64,000 bases of DNA from Myxococcales bacterium (GTDB lineage: Bacteria; Myxococcota_A; Polyangia; Palsa-1104): the NCBI GenBank assembly GCA_003170275.1, contig PNAM01000110.1, positions 1 to 64,000 of the forward strand, in the 5' to 3' direction. Of the stretch, positions 1 to 8,771 are shown one piece after another. Numbering within the stretch: the first letter of the stretch is position 1; each line of letters opens with the position of its first letter. The position numbers and the translations under genes are program-made. The notes under the pieces are model-generated. The model was not told the origin of the DNA and did not search any database. It worked only from the letters and a program-made list of their open reading frames with translations.

Positions 1-56
1 TAAGTCCGCTTGTTATCCGTTGGAGCGTTCGGGGCATCCTACGCGACGGAGGACGC

Positions 57-1547
57 ATGATCACGGGCGCGGTCGTCGTTGGCGGGGTCGCGCTGTTTTC
101 GGTGGTGGTGTTCGTTTCGGGGCGCTCGACCGGGCGCATGGCGTCGGGGCGGGTGGCGCGGCTGATGCGCGTGGGAAATTTGTCGGCGCGCATGTGGACG
201 TCGTGGCTGGGATCTCGGGTGCGCAAGGTGTTTGCGGGGAAGGACGCGCGCAAGCGGATCGATGCGGCGCAGCGCAAGGCCAACGCCGAGCGCGTGGCCG
301 AGACCATGGGGCAGATGAAGGGCGCGTTCATGAAGCTCGGGCAGATGATGTCGTTCATCACCGACGACATCCCCGAGGAGTACCGCACCGCGCTGGCGAT
401 GCTGCAGGCGTCTGCGCCGCCGATGGACCTGGCGCTGCTGCGCGACGTCGCCGAAGAGGAGCTGGGCAAGCCGCTCGAGCGCGCGTTCGCCCGCTTCGAT
501 GCGATTCCCCTGGCGTCGGCGTCGATCGGCCAGGTGCATCGCGCGCAGCTGCCGACCGGGGAAGAGGTGGTGGTCAAGATCCAGTATCCGGGCGTGGCCG
601 AGGCCATCCGCGGCGATCTGGCCAACGTGGCGGTGCTCTATCGCATGATGGCGATGTTCTACCCGGGCGTCGAGCCGGGGCCGATCGTCGAGGAGCTGCG
701 CGGCCGCATCTCCGAGGAGCTCGACTACGCCAACGAGGCCAAGAACCAACGCGCGTTCTACGACCTGTACCAGGACCACCCGTTCATCCGCGTGCCGCGC
801 GTGTACGAGAGCCACTCGACCGCGCGCGTGCTCACGTCCGAGTACATCGAGGGCCAGCGCTACGCCGACGTGCTCAAGATGGATCAGGCGTCGCAGCGAC
901 GGTACGGCGAGATCCTCTACCGCTTCATCTTCGGCTCGATCACGCGCTTCGGCGTGTTCAACGGCGACCCGCACCCGGGCAACTACCTGTTCGCCGGCGG
1001 CAAGGTGGTGTTCCTCGACTACGGCTGCGTGAAATATTTTCCGACCGCGATGCGCCGCAACTGGAAGGCGCTGGTGGCCGCGCACTTGTCCGAAGATCGG
1101 GCGCGCTTCAAGGCGCAGCTGATCGCGCTCAACTTCATCAAGCCCACCGACGAGCTCGACGCCGAGACCCTGTACGATTTCTTCGGCTACTTCTACGAGC
1201 CCTTCCATCTCGATCGCGAGTTCACCTACACGCGCGAGTACAACCAGAAGTCGTTCGGGATGATCTTCAAGCCGCAAGGAAAGTTTGTCGAGCTCGGCAA
1301 GAAGCTGAACATGCCGCCCGACTTCGTGTTCGTGAATCGAATTCAGTGGGGCGTGGTGTCGCTGCTCGCGCAGCTCGAGGCGACCGCCAACTGGCATCGC
1401 GTCCACCGCGAGTTCATCCACGACGATCCACCGTCGACGGAGCTGGGCCGGCAGGACGCCGAATTTCGCGTGCGCTGGCGTCTTCAGCGCGGCCTGGACG
1501 CGCCCGAGCTCGCGCTCACTCCGGAGGGCGTTCGCACTCTCGCCTGA
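57..1547 (+). CDS. ABC1/UbiB family atypical kinase
   Basis: A 496-residue UbiB/ABC1 (AarF/COQ8) protein. Members are atypical protein-kinase-fold ATPases, mostly linked to ubiquinone biosynthesis or lipid homeostasis at the membrane. The N-terminus has one hydrophobic segment (about residues 3-20). The family hallmark KxGQ is KLGQ at 93-96; the Ala-rich ASIGQ loop (155-159) replaces the Gly-rich loop, the nucleotide-binding Lys lies in VVKIQYPG (about 174), the catalytic NGDPHPGN loop follows and DYG stands for DFG. The ATG is preceded by GGAGG at 7-bp spacing. The family is certain from the motifs; the substrate is unknown and no ubi genes are adjacent. It ends 61 bp before the lipoprotein gene, so the two may be co-transcribed. 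Confidence 0.93.
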   Translation: MITGAVVVGGVALFSVVVFVSGRSTGRMASGRVARLMRVGNLSARMWTSWLGSRVRKVFAGKDARKRIDAAQRKANAERVAETMGQMKGAFMKLGQMMSFITDDIPEEYRTALAMLQASAPPMDLALLRDVAEEELGKPLERAFARFDAIPLASASIGQVHRAQLPTGEEVVVKIQYPGVAEAIRGDLANVAVLYRMMAMFYPGVEPGPIVEELRGRISEELDYANEAKNQRAFYDLYQDHPFIRVPRVYESHSTARVLTSEYIEGQRYADVLKMDQASQRRYGEILYRFIFGSITRFGVFNGDPHPGNYLFAGGKVVFLDYGCVKYFPTAMRRNWKALVAAHLSEDRARFKAQLIALNFIKPTDELDAETLYDFFGYFYEPFHLDREFTYTREYNQKSFGMIFKPQGKFVELGKKLNMPPDFVFVNRIQWGVVSLLAQLEATANWHRVHREFIHDDPPSTELGRQDAEFRVRWRLQRGLDAPELALTPEGVRTLA

Positions 1548-1608
1548 ACGATCGCGGTGAACGTTTTCGTCACACCCCACCACCAAGCAGACGAATCGGA
1601 GGTGGGGT

Positions 1609-4215
1609 ATGCGCAGCACGTTCACCGCATCAGTGCTCGTCCTGTTGTGCTCTGGCTGCGGCAGCATCCCCGACGGCACCGGCGGTGGCGGTGACGACCC
1701 CGACCTCGCCGGCGCAGCCGGAAGTGATCTGGCGCACAGCGGAGACGATCAGGGCGTCAACGACGATCTCGGAGGCCGCGACTTCGGCCCTGGCGCCGAT
1801 CTCACCGGGGCGAGCTACGATCTGGCGCACCCGCCGTACGATCTGTCGTGCCCGACGGGCACCGTCACGTGTCCGAGCGGCTGCTCCAACACCGACGGCG
1901 ATCCGGCGAACTGCGGCGGCTGCGGCACGCAGTGCGGCGCGGGGCTGGTGTGCACCGCCGGGCACTGCGGCTGTCCCGCCGGCCAGGTGAACTGCGGCGG
2001 TCACTGCACCAACACCGACAGCGATCCGTCGAACTGCAGCGCGTGCGGCAAGGCGTGCGCCGGCGGCCAGACCTGCACGCTCGGCGTGTGCGGCTGCCCC
2101 AACGCCGGCACGCTGTGCGGCAGCTACTGCACCGACACCAGTCACGACAACTACAACTGCGGGGCGTGCGCCCACCAGTGCACCAACTCGACGGTGTGCC
2201 AGGCCGGGACCTGCCAGCCGTGCGCGGCGCCGAGCATCTACTGCGGCGGAGCCTGCGTGAACCTCGCCACCGACGCGGCGAACTGCGGCACGTGCGGCTC
2301 GGCGTGCCAGTCGGGCGTGTGCATCAACGGCGTGTGCGAGTGCCCGGCCGGCGCGGTCGAGTGCAACGGCGTCTGCACCAGGGTCGCCACCGACGCGAGC
2401 AGCTGCGGCGCGTGCGGCCACGCGTGCGACTACAACCAGACCTGCGTGAGCGGGGCGTGCGTCCTCACGCCCTGTCCGTCGGGCACCACCATGACCGCGC
2501 AAGGCTGCCTCGATCTGCAGAACGACCTCTACAATTGCGGCGCGGTCGGTCATCAGTGCGCGGGCGGTCAGCTGTGCGCCAAGGGTTCGTGCGTCTCGAG
2601 CTGCCCGTCGGGCACCACCAACTGCTCGGGACGCTGCGTCGATCTGACCACCAACGGGACCAACTGCGGCCAGTGCGGCGCGGTGTGCGGCATGGGCTAC
2701 GGGCAGTCGCCGCAGAACACCGTGTGCGTCGCCGGCGCGTGCGTGTGCCCGGCGGGACAGACGGTGTGCGGCCAGCAGTATGCGCAGAGCTGCTACGATC
2801 TGAAGACCGATGCGCTCAACTGCGGCTCGTGCGGCGTGGCGTGCAGCGCCGGCTCGCACTGCGCGGCGGGCGCGTGCGTGTGCGACGGGCCGGGACCGTG
2901 CGCCGGCGCGTGCGGCGCGACCTGCGCGGCCGGCCAGGCGTGCGCGGCGTCGAGCTGCGTGGCGAGCTGCCCGACGGGCGCGACCCGGTGCGGACCCAAC
3001 TGCGTCGATCTGGTGCGCGATCCGAACCACTGCGGCGCCTGCGGCAAGCGCTGCACCGACGGCCACAGCTGCAGCTCGGGCGCGTGCGTGTGTCCGGGCG
3101 GAACGACCGAGTGCGGCGGGCGCTGCGTCGACTTCGCCACCGACGTGAACAACTGCGGCACGTGCGGCAAGGCGTGCGGCGCCTACGGCAAGTGCGTGGC
3201 GGGCGCGTGCACCTGCCCTAGCACGCTCCAGTGCGGCGGCGTGTGCGTGCAGGACAGCGACGCCAACTGCGGCGGGTGCGGAGTGGTGTGCGGCAGCGGC
3301 ACCAAGTGCCAGTACACGTTCGTCGGCGGCGGGCTCGGCTATGCATGTCAGCCCAACTTCGGCGGCGTAACGTGCACCGGCGTGCAGGTCGCCTGCTACG
3401 TCAACGATCCGACGAACCCCGGCATGCAGGTGTGCACCGACACCTCGAGCGACATCAAGAACTGCGGCGGCTGCGGGATGGACTGCATGCAGCCGCAGGC
3501 CGGCCAGAGCGAGTGGTGCTTCGGCGGCTTCGGCGGCGGCAACTGTTACTGCGTGGCGGGCAAGTGCCACAACGGCTGCTACGCGCCGCTGCAGCTGTGC
3601 GGCTCGTCGTGCACCGACGTGAACAGCGATCCGTCGAACTGCGGGTTCTGCGGCACCAAGTGCGGGCCGGGGCTGGCGTGCACCGGCGGGCAGTGCGGCA
3701 ACTGCACGGCGTCGCAAACGAAGTGCGGCGGCACGTGCGCCGACTTGCAGAACGATGCGACGAGCTGCGGGGCGTGCGGCAAGCAGTGCCCGAAGGGCGC
3801 GTCGTGCTCGGGCGGCGTGTGCGGCTGCCCGGCTGGATCGCAGGTGGCGTGCAACACGCAGCAGCCGGCGTGCATCGACTTCTCGAAGGACAACTCCAAC
3901 TGCGGGCTGTGCTACGCGTACTGCGGCTCGGGCGCGGTGTGCGGCGGGAGCCAGTGCGCGTGCCCGGCGGATACGCAGGTGTGCCCCGGGAGCTGCGCGC
4001 GCGTGCAAGTGGATCCGTACAACTGCGGCACCTGCGGAACCGTGTGCGCGTCGCCGAAGGTGTGCAGCGCCGGCGCGTGCGCCGATGCGTGCGCCGCGGG
4101 ACTCACCTCGTGCTCGCGCTCCTGCGTCGACACCAAGACCGATCGGCAGAACTGCGGCGCCTGCTACCAACCGTGCGCAAACGGCCGGACCTGCACCAAC
4201 GGCCTCTGCACTTAG
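1609..4215 (+). CDS. Giant Cys-rich repeat lipoprotein
   Basis: An 868-residue predicted lipoprotein. A short signal ends in a lipobox-like LLCSGC (Cys about residue 17), followed by a Gly/Asp linker with repeated DL(A/G/T) steps (about 20-80). About 18 imperfect repeats of 40-45 residues then run to the C-terminus. The typical unit is C-P-x-G-x(3)-C-x-G-x-C, then x(4-5)-D-x(2)-NCGxCG, then xxC-x(5)-C-x(4)-C, giving about eight Cys per unit, probably disulfide-bonded outside the cytoplasm. Repeats 9 and 12-13 are irregular. Similar Cys-rich DLA-linker lipoproteins are common in Myxococcota with no established function. GGAGG at 1598 supports the start. Adhesive or structural surface roles are only guesses. 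Antisense open frames over this gene reflect its composition. Confidence 0.92.
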   Translation: MRSTFTASVLVLLCSGCGSIPDGTGGGGDDPDLAGAAGSDLAHSGDDQGVNDDLGGRDFGPGADLTGASYDLAHPPYDLSCPTGTVTCPSGCSNTDGDPANCGGCGTQCGAGLVCTAGHCGCPAGQVNCGGHCTNTDSDPSNCSACGKACAGGQTCTLGVCGCPNAGTLCGSYCTDTSHDNYNCGACAHQCTNSTVCQAGTCQPCAAPSIYCGGACVNLATDAANCGTCGSACQSGVCINGVCECPAGAVECNGVCTRVATDASSCGACGHACDYNQTCVSGACVLTPCPSGTTMTAQGCLDLQNDLYNCGAVGHQCAGGQLCAKGSCVSSCPSGTTNCSGRCVDLTTNGTNCGQCGAVCGMGYGQSPQNTVCVAGACVCPAGQTVCGQQYAQSCYDLKTDALNCGSCGVACSAGSHCAAGACVCDGPGPCAGACGATCAAGQACAASSCVASCPTGATRCGPNCVDLVRDPNHCGACGKRCTDGHSCSSGACVCPGGTTECGGRCVDFATDVNNCGTCGKACGAYGKCVAGACTCPSTLQCGGVCVQDSDANCGGCGVVCGSGTKCQYTFVGGGLGYACQPNFGGVTCTGVQVACYVNDPTNPGMQVCTDTSSDIKNCGGCGMDCMQPQAGQSEWCFGGFGGGNCYCVAGKCHNGCYAPLQLCGSSCTDVNSDPSNCGFCGTKCGPGLACTGGQCGNCTASQTKCGGTCADLQNDATSCGACGKQCPKGASCSGGVCGCPAGSQVACNTQQPACIDFSKDNSNCGLCYAYCGSGAVCGGSQCACPADTQVCPGSCARVQVDPYNCGTCGTVCASPKVCSAGACADACAAGLTSCSRSCVDTKTDRQNCGACYQPCANGRTCTNGLCT

Positions 4216-4251
4216 CACCCCGGGGTCCTTCTCCCAGGCTGACTCGGTACC

Positions 4252-4509
4252 TTACGGTTCGTTCTTGTTGGTGGTCTCGAACAGGGAGAGCGGGCGCTTG
4301 TCGGTGAACATGTAGAGGTACAGGTGGTAGATGCCGACCACCAGCGCGACGGCCAGCGCGGCGAAGGTCAGGCCGATGGCGCCGACCAGCATCCACTGAA
4401 AGAAGATGCGCGCAACCGTCGCTTCGGCGATGCGGCAGGAGACCCAGCCGACGCCGCCGACGAAGGTCAACACGGTCGCCAGCGCGACCAACGCGAGCAC
4501 GGCCTTCAC
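4252..4509 (-). CDS. Small two-helix membrane protein
   Basis: An 85-residue unrecognised protein with two hydrophobic segments (about residues 1-25 and 38-66) and a polar C-terminus ending in KNEP. Translation probably begins at a GTG lying 6 bp after the stop of the peptide deformylase gene, so it looks like the second gene of that operon and translationally coupled. It contains one Cys and no catalytic motif. Its closeness to def suggests a conserved accessory membrane protein, but no function can be assigned. The GTG start is the main uncertainty. Confidence 0.65.
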   Translation of the reverse strand: MKAVLALVALATVLTFVGGVGWVSCRIAEATVARIFFQWMLVGAIGLTFAALAVALVVGIYHLYLYMFTDKRPLSLFETTNKNEP

Positions 4510-4515
4510 GTCGCG

Positions 4516-5058
4516 CTACTCGCCCTGCGCCTGAAGCTCGTCGGCCTCTTCCTCGGACATCTTCTCGAGGCGGCGGCGGATCATCTGGCGCTTGACCGGA
4601 CCGACGTAGTCGATCAATAGCTTGTTGTTCAGGTGGTCGTTCTCGTGGAGCATCGCGCGAGCGTACAGGCCTTCGCCCTCGGCGACGAACTCTTTTCCGT
4701 CGAGCCCGATGGCGCGGAGCCGCGCCTTGAGCGGGCGCTTGATGGGCACGTAGATGCCGGGGAACGAGAGGCAGCCTTCGTCGGCGACCTCGGTCTCGGG
4801 GGAGAACCATTCCACCTTCGGGTTGATGAACACGATCGGGTGATCGTTCGCGTCGCCGCCGGTGATCGAGGCCTCGACGATGAACAGCTTGGTCAGCGAG
4901 CCCACCTGGATCGCCGCCAGGCCCGCCCCATTCTTGGCGTACATGGTCTCGACCAGGTCGCCGACCAGCTTGCGCACGTCGGCGTCCACCTCGCCGATTT
5001 CGAAGGTCGGCTGGCGGAGCACCGGATCGGGAAATTTCTTGATGGGTCTCAGCGACAT
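4516..5058 (-). CDS. def: Peptide deformylase
   Basis: Removes the formyl group from the N-terminal formyl-Met of nascent proteins, using a metal (Fe2+) centre in the cytosol. 180 residues, typical of the family. All three motifs are present: GAGLAAIQ (44-51), EGCLS (94-98; Cys96 metal ligand) and HENDH (138-142; His138 and His142 ligands, Glu139 catalytic). The frame stays open for 48 codons upstream, but MSLRPIKKFPDPVLR is the canonical N-terminus, so the ATG at 5058 is chosen. Diverges from ribA across a 91-bp AT-rich spacer; the small membrane protein gene follows. Confidence 0.96.
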   Translation of the reverse strand: MSLRPIKKFPDPVLRQPTFEIGEVDADVRKLVGDLVETMYAKNGAGLAAIQVGSLTKLFIVEASITGGDANDHPIVFINPKVEWFSPETEVADEGCLSFPGIYVPIKRPLKARLRAIGLDGKEFVAEGEGLYARAMLHENDHLNNKLLIDYVGPVKRQMIRRRLEKMSEEEADELQAQGE

Positions 5059-5089
5059 AACTACTTTTTCATATAGCGGGAAAACCGCG

Positions 5090-5117
5090 TTGACAATGAA
5101 ATATTGTAAACTACGAT
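5090..5117 (+). promoter_or_regulatory. Putative sigma-70 promoter of ribA
   Basis: A perfect TTGACA (5090-5095) is followed after 16 bp by TACGAT (5112-5117), in the AT-rich spacer between def and ribA. The start point would be near 5124, giving a leader of about 26 nt before the ribA ATG. It is too short for an FMN riboswitch and none is visible. Pattern match only. Confidence 0.5.
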
Positions 5118-5149
5118 GCATCCTCGTCAAGCAGTTGGATTGTTCATCT

Positions 5150-5758
5150 ATGAGTCCTGAAATACAGCTGGTTTTGCGGTACGCCCAGGCGGCCATGCCC
5201 ACGCACGCCGGGCGGCTGACGGTCGTGGTGTATCAGGAGACCGCCCATCCGGAGAAGGAGCACGTGGCGATCATCTGCGGCGCGGTCGACGCGCTGGCGG
5301 GCGAGGACGTGCTGGCTCGCGTCCATTCGGAGTGCTGGACCGGCGAGACGCTGCACTCGCTCAAGTGCGATTGCCGCGACCAGCTCGATCAGGCGCTCGA
5401 CGCGATCGTCGAGGCCGGACGCGGCGTGGTGGTCTACCTGCGCCAGGAAGGGCGCGGCATCGGGCTGGGCAACAAGATCCGCGCCTATGCGCTGCAGGAG
5501 CAGGGCGCCGACACGGTCGAGGCCAACGAGCAGCTCGGCTTCGCGCCCGATCTGCGCAGCTACGAGTTGGCGGCGGCGATCTTGAACGATCTCGGCGTGC
5601 GCTCGGTGTCGCTGATGACCAACAACCCCGACAAGGTCAGCGGCCTCGAGCAGGCGGGCCTGCGCGTGACCGACCGTCGCTCGCACTGGGGCAAGAAGCA
5701 AGAGCACAACCAGGACTATCTCGAAGTGAAGCGGACCAAGCTCGGCCACAAGGCGTAA
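5150..5758 (+). CDS. ribA: GTP cyclohydrolase II
   Basis: Converts GTP to 2,5-diamino-6-ribosylamino-4(3H)-pyrimidinone 5'-phosphate, formate and pyrophosphate, the first committed step of riboflavin synthesis. 202 residues, a stand-alone enzyme without the RibB (DHBP synthase) domain. The zinc ligands fit C-x10-C-x-C (Cys62, Cys73, Cys75). RQEGRGIGL (about 98-106) contains the catalytic region, and NEQLGFAPDLRSY and LMTNNPDK are also canonical. The AMPTHAGRLTVVVY segment matches the usual start of the core, supporting the ATG at 5150, although its ribosome-binding site is weak. mrp begins 11 bp after the stop. A riboflavin source matters for the FMN protein encoded 10 kb downstream, though the two are not linked. 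Confidence 0.95.
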   Translation: MSPEIQLVLRYAQAAMPTHAGRLTVVVYQETAHPEKEHVAIICGAVDALAGEDVLARVHSECWTGETLHSLKCDCRDQLDQALDAIVEAGRGVVVYLRQEGRGIGLGNKIRAYALQEQGADTVEANEQLGFAPDLRSYELAAAILNDLGVRSVSLMTNNPDKVSGLEQAGLRVTDRRSHWGKKQEHNQDYLEVKRTKLGHKA

Positions 5759-5769
5759 AGGACATCGAT

Positions 5770-6864
5770 ATGGCGACCGTGACCAGCGACGCGATCAAGG
5801 CGGCGCTTGCAAACGTGAAGGACCCGTTGTTCGACAAGGACATCGTGACGCTCGGCTATCTCAAGAAGAACGAGGTCGCCGGCAACCAGGCTACCGTCGA
5901 GATCCTCCTGCCCACGCCCGCGCATCCGGATCGCGCGGCCATCGAGGAGGCGGTGAAGAAGGCGCTGGCGGCGACGGGCGCCGAGCTCTCGCTCACGATC
6001 AATGCGGAAGTCACCGTGCGCGTCTCGAAGCCGGGCGGCGATCGGCTGGTGGGCGTGAAGAACATCATCGCCGTGGCGGCCGGCAAGGGCGGCGTGGGCA
6101 AGTCCACCGTCGCCACCAACCTCGCGCTCGCGCTCCGCCAGTACGGCGCGACCGTCGGGCTGCTCGACGCCGACGTGTACGGCCCGTCGGTGCCGACCAT
6201 GCTGGGCGAGCCCGACTCGCCGGCCGGCAACCAGGCGGGCAAGCGCATCACCCCGGCGGTGCACTGGGGAATTCGCGTGATGTCGGTCGGCTTCTTCATC
6301 GAGCGCGAAGGCGCGGTGGTGTGGCGCGGGCCGATGATCCACAAGCTGCTGCAGCAGTTCATCGAGGACGTGGACTGGGGCAACATCGACTATCTGGTCG
6401 TCGACCTGCCGCCCGGCACCGGCGACGCGCAGCTCTCGCTCTCGCAGCTCATCCCGATCACCGGCGCGGTGATCGTCACCACGCCGCAGGAGATCGCGCT
6501 CATCGACGTGGTCAAGGCGGTCTCGATGTTCAAGAAGGTCGAGATCCCGGTGCTCGGCGTGGTCGAGAACATGAGCTACTACGTGTGCCCGGCGTGCGGC
6601 CACCACGACGAGATCTTCTCGCGCGGCGGCGGGCGGCGGCTGGCCGAGGAGCTCAAGGTGCCGTTCCTCGGCGAGGTGCCGCTCGACGCCAAGGTGCGCC
6701 ACGGCGGCGACTCCGGCCGGCCGGTGGTGGTGGGCGCGCCCGATTCGGAGCACGCGAAGATCTTCATGAACCTCGCGGCCATGGTCGCGGGTGAGATCGC
6801 CAAGAGGAACGGGCCTTCGGGAGGCACCGGTCGCCGCGCGCCGGGTCTCGTCCAGATTCGCTGA
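5770..6864 (+). CDS. mrp: Mrp/ApbC-type Fe-S carrier ATPase
   Basis: A 364-residue P-loop ATPase of the Mrp/NBP35 family, which binds and transfers Fe-S clusters to apoproteins in the cytosol. The N-terminal about 85 residues form a MIP18/DUF59-type domain. The deviant Walker A GKGGVGKST (about 109-117) and the LLDADVYGPS switch follow, and VENMSYYVCPACG supplies the conserved CxxC that bridges a cluster between subunits. AAAGGA lies 7 bp before the ATG at 5770, where the family N-terminus begins. The frame is open far upstream, but that part belongs to ribA in another frame. It ends in a TGATG overlap with the hydrolase gene. Confidence 0.94.
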   Translation: MATVTSDAIKAALANVKDPLFDKDIVTLGYLKKNEVAGNQATVEILLPTPAHPDRAAIEEAVKKALAATGAELSLTINAEVTVRVSKPGGDRLVGVKNIIAVAAGKGGVGKSTVATNLALALRQYGATVGLLDADVYGPSVPTMLGEPDSPAGNQAGKRITPAVHWGIRVMSVGFFIEREGAVVWRGPMIHKLLQQFIEDVDWGNIDYLVVDLPPGTGDAQLSLSQLIPITGAVIVTTPQEIALIDVVKAVSMFKKVEIPVLGVVENMSYYVCPACGHHDEIFSRGGGRRLAEELKVPFLGEVPLDAKVRHGGDSGRPVVVGAPDSEHAKIFMNLAAMVAGEIAKRNGPSGGTGRRAPGLVQIR

Positions 6865-8117
6865 TGCGGCTGTCGCCATCGCTGTCGATCGATCGCGCTC
6901 AGTTGCTCGCGGATCTCGATCGCTTGTCGCTGATCGGCCGCGCGCCCGACGGGGGAATGACACGCCGGGCGCTCAGCCGCGAGGACGCCGAGGCGCGCAG
7001 CTATGTGATGGAGCGGATGCGCGCCGCCGGGCTCGACGTGCGACACGACGAGGTCGGCAACGTGCGCGCTCGCAGGCGTGGCCGATGCAAAGCGCCGGAT
7101 GGGCCGTGCGTGATGACCGGTAGTCACCTGGATTCGGTGCCGTCGGGCGGAAAGCTCGACGGGCCGCTCGGCGTGGTCGGCGCGCTCGCCGCGATCGAGG
7201 CGCTCGATCGGGCCGGCGTGCACACCGACAAGCCGATCGAGATCGCCATCTTCGTCGGCGAAGAGGGCTCGCGCTTTCCGCGCGGCACCATCGGCTCGGC
7301 GGCGATGTCGGGCCACGTCGCGGTCGAGGCGATCCTCGCGCTGCAGGATCCCGACGGCATCGTCTATCGCGACGCGCTCGCCACCTACGGCGACCGCGGC
7401 GTGCCGCTCCCCGGCTGCGCCGAGAAGGGCTCGATCGACAGCTTCGTCGAGCTGCACGTCGAGCAGGGCGGCGTGCTCGAGGCCTCGGGCGTACCGATCG
7501 GCGTGGTCACCGCGATCGCTGGGCTGGTACAGCGCCGGGTGGCGTTTCTCGGCGACGCCAACCACGCCGGCGCGACGCCCATGAACCTGCGACACGATGC
7601 GCTGCTGGCCGCGGCCGACTGGTGCTTGAGCGTCGAGCGCGCCGCGCAGGTGGTCGGCGGCGGCGCGGTGGGCACCGTCGGCAAGCTGGAGGTCTCGCCG
7701 GGCGGCAAGAACATCATCCCCGGCCGCGTCGACGCGATCTGCGATCTGCGCGCGCCGCAGCCGCTGTTGCTGTCGGCGATCGACGAGCTGGTGCTCGCCG
7801 CGTTGCGCGCGTCCGCGGCGCCGCGTGGCGTGGAGTTCGAGCAGGTGCTGCTCCAGCGCGTCGAGCCGGGCCCGATGGACGAGCGCCCGATGCGCGCGGT
7901 CGAAGCCGCCGCGGCCGCCTGCGGCCTGCTCGCTCAGCGGATGCCGTCGGGCGCGATCCACGACGCGCTGCACCTGGCCGAGGCCTGCCCGTCGACGATG
8001 ATCTTCGTCCCCTCGATCGGCGGCAAGTCGCACTGCCCGACCGAAGCCACCGACCCGCAGCACCTGATGCAGGGCTGCGAGGTGCTCGCGCACACCCTGG
8101 CGATCCTCGCCGGTTAG
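6864..8117 (+). CDS. M20 Zn amidohydrolase (carbamoylase/allantoate type)
   Basis: 417 residues of the M20 peptidase-fold amidohydrolases that include N-carbamoyl-L-amino acid hydrolase, beta-ureidopropionase and allantoate amidohydrolase. Metal-site motifs are in order: GSHLDSVPSGGKLDGPLG (His and Asp ligands), EEGSRF (catalytic and ligand Glu), ELHVEQG (His ligand), the dimerisation HAGATPM, SGAIHDA (usually SGAGHDA) and SHCPTE at the end. Translation starts inside the mrp stop (TGATG), so expression is coupled. The exact substrate cannot be told from sequence and no pyrimidine or purine catabolic genes lie nearby. The 3' end overlaps the convergent Lon-domain gene by 4 bp. Confidence 0.9.
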   Translation: MRLSPSLSIDRAQLLADLDRLSLIGRAPDGGMTRRALSREDAEARSYVMERMRAAGLDVRHDEVGNVRARRRGRCKAPDGPCVMTGSHLDSVPSGGKLDGPLGVVGALAAIEALDRAGVHTDKPIEIAIFVGEEGSRFPRGTIGSAAMSGHVAVEAILALQDPDGIVYRDALATYGDRGVPLPGCAEKGSIDSFVELHVEQGGVLEASGVPIGVVTAIAGLVQRRVAFLGDANHAGATPMNLRHDALLAAADWCLSVERAAQVVGGGAVGTVGKLEVSPGGKNIIPGRVDAICDLRAPQPLLLSAIDELVLAALRASAAPRGVEFEQVLLQRVEPGPMDERPMRAVEAAAAACGLLAQRMPSGAIHDALHLAEACPSTMIFVPSIGGKSHCPTEATDPQHLMQGCEVLAHTLAILAG

Positions 8118-8767
8118 TTGGCGGGGCCCTGGTGGTCGGCGAAGCGCGCGACCAGGACGCCGAGCTGCCCGGTGACCTGCTCGACGCGCGCGGCGACGTC
8201 CAGGGTCTCGAGCAGGAGCTGGCGGTCGGCGGGCTCGGTGATCAAGGCCGCGCCGAGCACGTCGGCGAGCGCGCCGGGCTCGGTCTGCGAGCGCGCCAGA
8301 CCGCGCAGGGTCTCGGTCCCCGACGGCAGCCGCACCGCGAGCTGATCGGCCAGCAGCACCAGTGTGCGCTGCGCCGAGGTGAAGTCGTAGCCGGCGCGGT
8401 ACTGATCTTCGAGCGCCTCGAGGCGCACCAACCGATAGCTGTGCGCGGCGGGGAGCTCCTCGGCCACGCGCGCGCGGGTCGTGCCGCGCAACAGCACGTT
8501 CGAGCGGCCGTCGGGCAGCGGATCGTGCGCGATCACGCGGCCCACGCCGCACACCGGAAGCACCGGCGGGCGCTCGTGGTAGCGCTCGCCGAAGCCGGGC
8601 TGTAGCGTGACCATGGCGATCAGCTGGCCGCCGTCGGGCGCCGTGCAGTCGCGCACCAGCTCGCGGTAGCGCGGCTCGAACACGTGCAGCGGCAACAGCG
8701 CGTGCGGGAAGAGCTGCACCTGCGGCAGCGGGAAGATCGGCACCGGCCGCGAGAGATCGTCTGCCAC
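8114..8767 (-). CDS. Lon N-terminal (LON substrate-binding) domain protein
   Basis: 217 residues consisting of a PUA-like Lon substrate-binding domain without the AAA+ or protease parts. The opening PVPIFPLPQVQLFPHALLPL with HVFEPRYREL is diagnostic, and CGVGRVI with NVLLRGTTRARV matches the later strands. Stand-alone LON-domain proteins are common and poorly characterised; substrate recognition or scaffolding is assumed. A GTG start is used, 4 bp after the DUF2203 stop, with no clear ribosome-binding site of its own, which suggests coupling to that gene. Confidence 0.88.
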   Translation of the reverse strand: MADDLSRPVPIFPLPQVQLFPHALLPLHVFEPRYRELVRDCTAPDGGQLIAMVTLQPGFGERYHERPPVLPVCGVGRVIAHDPLPDGRSNVLLRGTTRARVAEELPAAHSYRLVRLEALEDQYRAGYDFTSAQRTLVLLADQLAVRLPSGTETLRGLARSQTEPGALADVLGAALITEPADRQLLLETLDVAARVEQVTGQLGVLVARFADHQGPAN

Positions 8768-8771
8768 TCGA

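Noticed and set aside
39..1679. 546-codon minus-strand open frame opposite the UbiB gene
   Set aside because: Arg/His/Leu-rich composition with no motif; the UbiB frame has the family motifs and a ribosome-binding site. The minus-strand frame is a by-product of high GC.
2100..4200. Regular repeats that might suggest a CRISPR or satellite array
   Set aside because: The repeats are coding (40-45 codons each, with reading frame and Cys pattern kept), not short direct repeats with unique spacers.
1630..4218. 862-codon minus-strand frame opposite the Cys-rich lipoprotein gene
   Set aside because: Ala/Arg/His-rich with no recognisable domain; explained by the repeat structure and codon bias of the plus-strand gene.
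4216..4251. CCCCGGGG palindrome as a terminator between convergent genes
   Set aside because: Only an 8-bp GC palindrome with no loop and no T-tract; too weak to call.
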